32,231 nucleotides of DNA, taken from positions 1 through 32,231 of the forward strand of contig NZ_QDGA01000051.1 of the NCBI RefSeq assembly GCF_003347665.1. The letters are read 5' to 3'. The position numbers were made by a program, and so were the translations under genes. This DNA comes from Microvirga calopogonii. Its GTDB lineage: Bacteria > Pseudomonadota > Alphaproteobacteria > Rhizobiales > Beijerinckiaceae. Below are positions 28,979 to 32,231 of this stretch, in pieces. Every line of letters starts with the position of its first letter. The first letter of the stretch is position 1. The notes below the pieces were generated by a model, which had not been told where the DNA came from, did not search any database, and worked only from the letters and a program-made list of their open reading frames with translations.

Positions 28979-30436
28979 CTAGTGGGCCGCAATTTTGCCC
29001 TTGCGCACGGCAGCCCCGAGAGCGGCATGATCGCGCTCGGCTTGATCGGCATAGGCAAGCGAGAAGTCGCCGATAGCCTCGTCGAACACGTCGCTCGAGC
29101 CGATGTAGCCGCCGATCGCTGCGGCGTCGCCTGTCTTGGCGTGAGCGCGGGCCAACACCCAGCCGCATACCTTGCCGTAGTTCAAAAGCAACTCTTGATC
29201 CATTGCCTCGACCAGAGGCTTGATCTTGGCATCCCGCAGATGGCGCACATAGAACTGCGCGTGGCTGGCTTCGGCCGTCTCCCACCCAAGGAAGATATCG
29301 GACGCCGGTTGCATCAGGCGTTGGCCCATCACGATCCGCTGGCCATGATGAGGATATGCGCTCCTTCCGGCATACGGCTCCAGCACGGATGCGACGGCCT
29401 CCTTGAATTGCAGGAAAAGAGGTTCGTTCGAGGCTGACATCATCAATGCGATCCAACATCGGCGACCGACGCTTCCGACGCCGACGACCTTGATCGCCGC
29501 ATCGACGACGCGGTAGCGATCAAGCAGGACGCGCCGGTCGTCGGCGAGAGACTTCCGGTAGGACATAAGGGCTTGATCGACGAGATGCTCGAACTCGGGC
29601 GCCCTGGCGACGTCTGGATGATAGATCAATGGGAGGGCATCATGAATACCGAGCCGTCCTCCGACGACATGGGTCAATTTTGGGAAGTCCACTTCCGATC
29701 CGAGTTGCCGCGCAGCCTTGTCGATTCTCTTCTGGACCCGATCCCGATCCCGATCTCGCGCGGGCCACATGTCCATAATGTCGTCTGCGGTGATCCGCGC
29801 ATACCAGACATCGATAGGGTTCGTTTTCGAGAATTGTGCCAACCGCTTCCGATAGCTGCGCGTGCATGCGACGGCCGCCTCGCGAGCAGTGCTGTCGGAC
29901 ATCCCGTTGGACCGCGCGGCCAGGACAAACGACGTCGCGAGCCGCTTCACGTCCCACTCCCATGGGGCCGGCAGGGTTTCGTCGAAGTCGTTGATGTCGA
30001 AGACAATATTGCGCTCCGGCGTGGCAAAGCCACCGAAATTCATGAGATGGCAATCACCACAGGCCTGGACCCGAATGCCCGTCGCCGGAGTTCCGGCCAG
30101 GTCGGCCGCCATCACCGCGGCGGCACCCCGGTAGAAGCTCAAGGGCGATTGCAGCATGCGTTCATATCGAATGGGCAAGAGCTCTGGAATACGGCCCGCA
30201 TCGGCCGTTCTCAGGAGATCGATCGGATCAGGACGGGTGCTTTTCTTGGTCCACTTTCCGTGCTCCGCGCGAGGAATGCCGCTGCGGAGGGCCCGGCCGA
30301 CCTGCTTGCGTTCGTCCAACGACGAAACACGGGTGTGACTGCCGTCTGTCGCACCATTCGAATTGGCTTGATCGTGTATCTGTTGTTGCCGTCGCAATCT
30401 TTGAACCGAAACGGCCTCACCTGATCGCACCGACAT
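28979..30436 (-). CDS. DUF2252 family protein, APH/kinase-like
   Basis: A 485-residue protein of DUF2252. IPELLPIRYERMLQSPLSFYRGAAAVMAADL and the block GDCHLMNFGGFATPERN (127-143), then FDINDFDETLPAPWEWDVKRLATSF (146-170), identify the family. D128, H130, N133 and D150/D152 resemble the catalytic HGDxHxxN and metal-binding aspartate of aminoglycoside-phosphotransferase-type kinases, so a phosphotransferase-like fold is likely; no substrate is known. GGAGGAGG on the minus strand about 6 bases upstream fixes the start at ATG 30436. No signal peptide. Downstream genes on this strand are separated by about 200 bases. It lies 104 bases downstream of the SulP gene on the same strand, so the two may be cotranscribed. 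Confidence 0.85.
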   Translation of the reverse strand: MSVRSGEAVSVQRLRRQQQIHDQANSNGATDGSHTRVSSLDERKQVGRALRSGIPRAEHGKWTKKSTRPDPIDLLRTADAGRIPELLPIRYERMLQSPLSFYRGAAAVMAADLAGTPATGIRVQACGDCHLMNFGGFATPERNIVFDINDFDETLPAPWEWDVKRLATSFVLAARSNGMSDSTAREAAVACTRSYRKRLAQFSKTNPIDVWYARITADDIMDMWPARDRDRDRVQKRIDKAARQLGSEVDFPKLTHVVGGRLGIHDALPLIYHPDVARAPEFEHLVDQALMSYRKSLADDRRVLLDRYRVVDAAIKVVGVGSVGRRCWIALMMSASNEPLFLQFKEAVASVLEPYAGRSAYPHHGQRIVMGQRLMQPASDIFLGWETAEASHAQFYVRHLRDAKIKPLVEAMDQELLLNYGKVCGWVLARAHAKTGDAAAIGGYIGSSDVFDEAIGDFSLAYADQAERDHAALGAAVRKGKIAAH

Positions 30437-30540
30437 GAACAACCTCCTCCTGCTCAGGTTGAAATCCCCAACGCCGTCGACCCAGGTCTCCTGTGCCTGG
30501 GAGGCCAGGAAAGCCAAGGGGGAGCTGACACCTTTCTACC

Positions 30541-32223
30541 TCATACCGCCTTGCCCTCGTGGACGGCGTCAGCCGGGCGAGGTCCCTGTCGCCAGGCACG
30601 CACACCGTCCGTGATGCGGTCGAAGAAATTTGCATCGCCGACAAGGGCCTCGATACCCGCTATTCTCATTCTGTCCCGCACCGGATCGCGCACGCGGGCG
30701 AAGGCGATGGTGATACCCCGGCCGTGCAAATCTCGGATGAAGGTCGATAGCTCTTCGCAAGCACTTGTATCGATAAAATTCACGGATTCGGCGTTGAACA
30801 GGACATGGGTCGCGGGCGGGCGACTTGCGGTCAGGGTTCTGTTCAGATTGGCGATGGCGTAGCCGATGCTTGCAAAGAACAGATCCCCCCCGGGTCGCCA
30901 GATCAGCAGGCCAGGGAATGTCGTCGCGTCGGGGCGCACTTTGACGTCGCGATAGGCTTCTGTCCCCGGTAATTGGCCGAGCACGGCAACACGGGGATGG
31001 CTCGCGCGATAAATGAGAAGGAGCAGGGCCAGAACGACCCCGAGCGCGATGCCCTGAAGAACGCCGAGCGTCAGCTCCGCCAGGATGACTATGATCGCCA
31101 GGAGGAATTCCCAGCGACTCCGATCGTACAAGGCGCGCAGATACTCAGGTTTTGACAGGTGGAGCATGGCCGCGATCACGATGGCCGCCAGCGCCGGGTG
31201 GGGCAGATCGCGAAACAGCGGCGTGAGCAGGATCAGGGTCAGGAAACACAAGGCGGCGGCGACGAGGTTGGCGATCTGGGTGCGCGCGCCGGCCGCCATC
31301 GCCACGGACGTCTTGGACAGGCTGCCGACGACCAGGAACCCGCCGAAGAGGCCGCTCGAGACATTGGCGACACCATGCGCGACCAGCTCCTGGTTCGGAT
31401 CAATGGCGCCGCCGTCCTGCATGGCCGCGGCCTTGGCGGCGCCGAGCGCCTCGGCATAGCCGACCAGCACGATGGCAAGGGCGCCAGGCACGAGGGCCAC
31501 GAGGGTGTCCGGGCTCAAGTCAGGCATTATGAGGTGAGGCAAGCCGGATGGGAGAGGCCCCACCACGCTGATCCCGGCCGCCTCGCCGCCGACAAGAGCA
31601 ACGAGGATCGTGGCGGCCACCGCAACCACCAGCGCGGCCGGCAGCTTCGGGGCGACATGGCGGAGCAACAGCATGGCGGCGAGGCTGAGCAGGCCTGTTG
31701 CCACCGGAGCCGGCGATGCTTCCCACAGGTGCTGCAAGACGAACCAGAGCTTCGTCACGAAGTTGCCGGAGGTGCCGGCGATGCCGAGCAGGTGCGGCAC
31801 CTGTCCGATGATCGTGACACAGACGAGCCCCTCGATGAAACCGCGCATGACAGGGGTCGGAATGAAGGCCGCGACCCAGCCCATGCGCAGGGCGCCGAAG
31901 GCGAGAAAGAAGGCTCCGATCAGGACGGCCAGCGTGCTCGTCAGGAGGTTGTAGTCCGGCGTCCCCTGGGCCACGAGCGCGCCGACCGTCAGTGCCGAGA
32001 TCAGGCCCGTGGCCGTGTCCGGACCGATGACGAGCGAGCGCGAGGAGCCGAACAGCGCGTAGATCACAAGGGGAGGGACGATGGTGTAGAGGCCCATGAT
32101 GGGCGGCACGCCGACGATGCTGGAATAGGCCATGCCTTCCGGCACCATCACGGCCCAGACGGCCAGACCGGCCAGAATGTCGGTCACGAGCCAGTCACGC
32201 CGATACGCAGGCAGCCATTCCAT
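30541..32223 (-). CDS. SulP-family anion transporter with STAS domain
   Basis: At least 560 residues of an inner-membrane SLC26/SulP transporter for sulfate, bicarbonate or other anions, coupled to protons or sodium. The SulP signature (ILAGLAVWAVMVPEGMAYSSIVGVPPIMGLY) is at residues 16-46. About 12-14 hydrophobic helices fill residues 15-410, with repeated motifs such as GLFGGFLVVGSLSKTSVA. A cytoplasmic STAS domain covers about 440-550, with the IDTSACEEL motif (I484-S487) that includes the conserved serine. The ATG at 32223 is 8 bases from the window end and lacks a visible ribosome-binding site; the frame stays open upstream (PI-MEWLPAYRRDW), so the true start probably lies beyond the window. 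The transported ion cannot be told from the sequence. Confidence 0.88.
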   Translation of the reverse strand: MEWLPAYRRDWLVTDILAGLAVWAVMVPEGMAYSSIVGVPPIMGLYTIVPPLVIYALFGSSRSLVIGPDTATGLISALTVGALVAQGTPDYNLLTSTLAVLIGAFFLAFGALRMGWVAAFIPTPVMRGFIEGLVCVTIIGQVPHLLGIAGTSGNFVTKLWFVLQHLWEASPAPVATGLLSLAAMLLLRHVAPKLPAALVVAVAATILVALVGGEAAGISVVGPLPSGLPHLIMPDLSPDTLVALVPGALAIVLVGYAEALGAAKAAAMQDGGAIDPNQELVAHGVANVSSGLFGGFLVVGSLSKTSVAMAAGARTQIANLVAAALCFLTLILLTPLFRDLPHPALAAIVIAAMLHLSKPEYLRALYDRSRWEFLLAIIVILAELTLGVLQGIALGVVLALLLLIYRASHPRVAVLGQLPGTEAYRDVKVRPDATTFPGLLIWRPGGDLFFASIGYAIANLNRTLTASRPPATHVLFNAESVNFIDTSACEELSTFIRDLHGRGITIAFARVRDPVRDRMRIAGIEALVGDANFFDRITDGVRAWRQGPRPADAVHEGKAV

Positions 32224-32231
32224 GATGGGCA

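Noticed and set aside
1..32231. CRISPR array, rRNA or tRNA genes
   Set aside because: No regularly spaced repeats, no cloverleaf-like sequence with a TTC motif and no rRNA signatures were seen when reading both strands by eye.

Overview
The window looks like an accessory, rearranged stretch of a high-G+C (about 60% by eye) alphaproteobacterial replicon. Hyphomicrobiales of the Methylobacteriaceae/Microvirga kind are my best guess. This rests on the flavour of the proteins (DUF2252, DUF1345, a ClpG-type disaggregase, pRiA4b ORF-3, IS6/IS110/IS3 relatives) and on the abundance of small palindromic repeats. It is not based on any search. I see no rRNA, tRNA or CRISPR.

Region 1 (1-4747) is a nest of mobile DNA. 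A complete IS3-family element (9-1203) lies in an IS110-family remnant. That remnant abuts the inner edge of a lost terminal repeat of a Tn3-family transposon, which carries tnpA but no resolvase and keeps one intact 38-bp terminal repeat (4710-4747). Region 2 (4870-14005) holds metabolic and membrane genes: a potassium-channel-like protein, a beta-propeller protein, D-galactonate dehydratase, a GH1-like glycosidase, a type II NADH dehydrogenase and an old-yellow-enzyme reductase. Among them are small inverted-repeat elements and a decayed pRiA4b ORF-3 gene. Region 3 (14367-17213) is a large ClpG/ClpK-type AAA+ disaggregase gene, followed by two hairpin repeats and a dead IS6 copy.

Region 4 (18621-21901) is a cluster of small exported or membrane proteins. 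It includes a tail-to-tail pair of paralogous cysteine-containing exported proteins and a predicted exported protein with an EF-hand loop. Two 139-bp MITE-like elements in direct orientation (19159-19297 and 22249-22387) flank this cluster. Region 5 (22474-26445) encodes envelope-related proteins: a DUF4239 protein, a DUF1345 protein, a GH108 muramidase, and a 56-aa protein translationally coupled to a four-helix membrane protein. Region 6 (26515-28320) contains a degraded etfA, a compact tyrosine recombinase with two inverted repeats upstream, and a second IS6 remnant. Region 7 (28462-32231) holds a winged-helix-like protein, a DUF2252 protein and a SulP anion transporter that probably runs off the window end.

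Most functional genes are monocistronic with good Shine-Dalgarno sequences, and the metabolic genes lack their usual operon partners. Stress and envelope functions (disaggregase, NDH-2, ene-reductase, channel, muramidase) sit in a landscape of transposon debris and pseudogenes, consistent with gain and loss of cargo. The most interesting items are the stand-alone disaggregase, the MITE-flanked exported-protein cluster, the coupled 56-aa/4-TM pair, and the recombinase with its adjacent inverted repeats.
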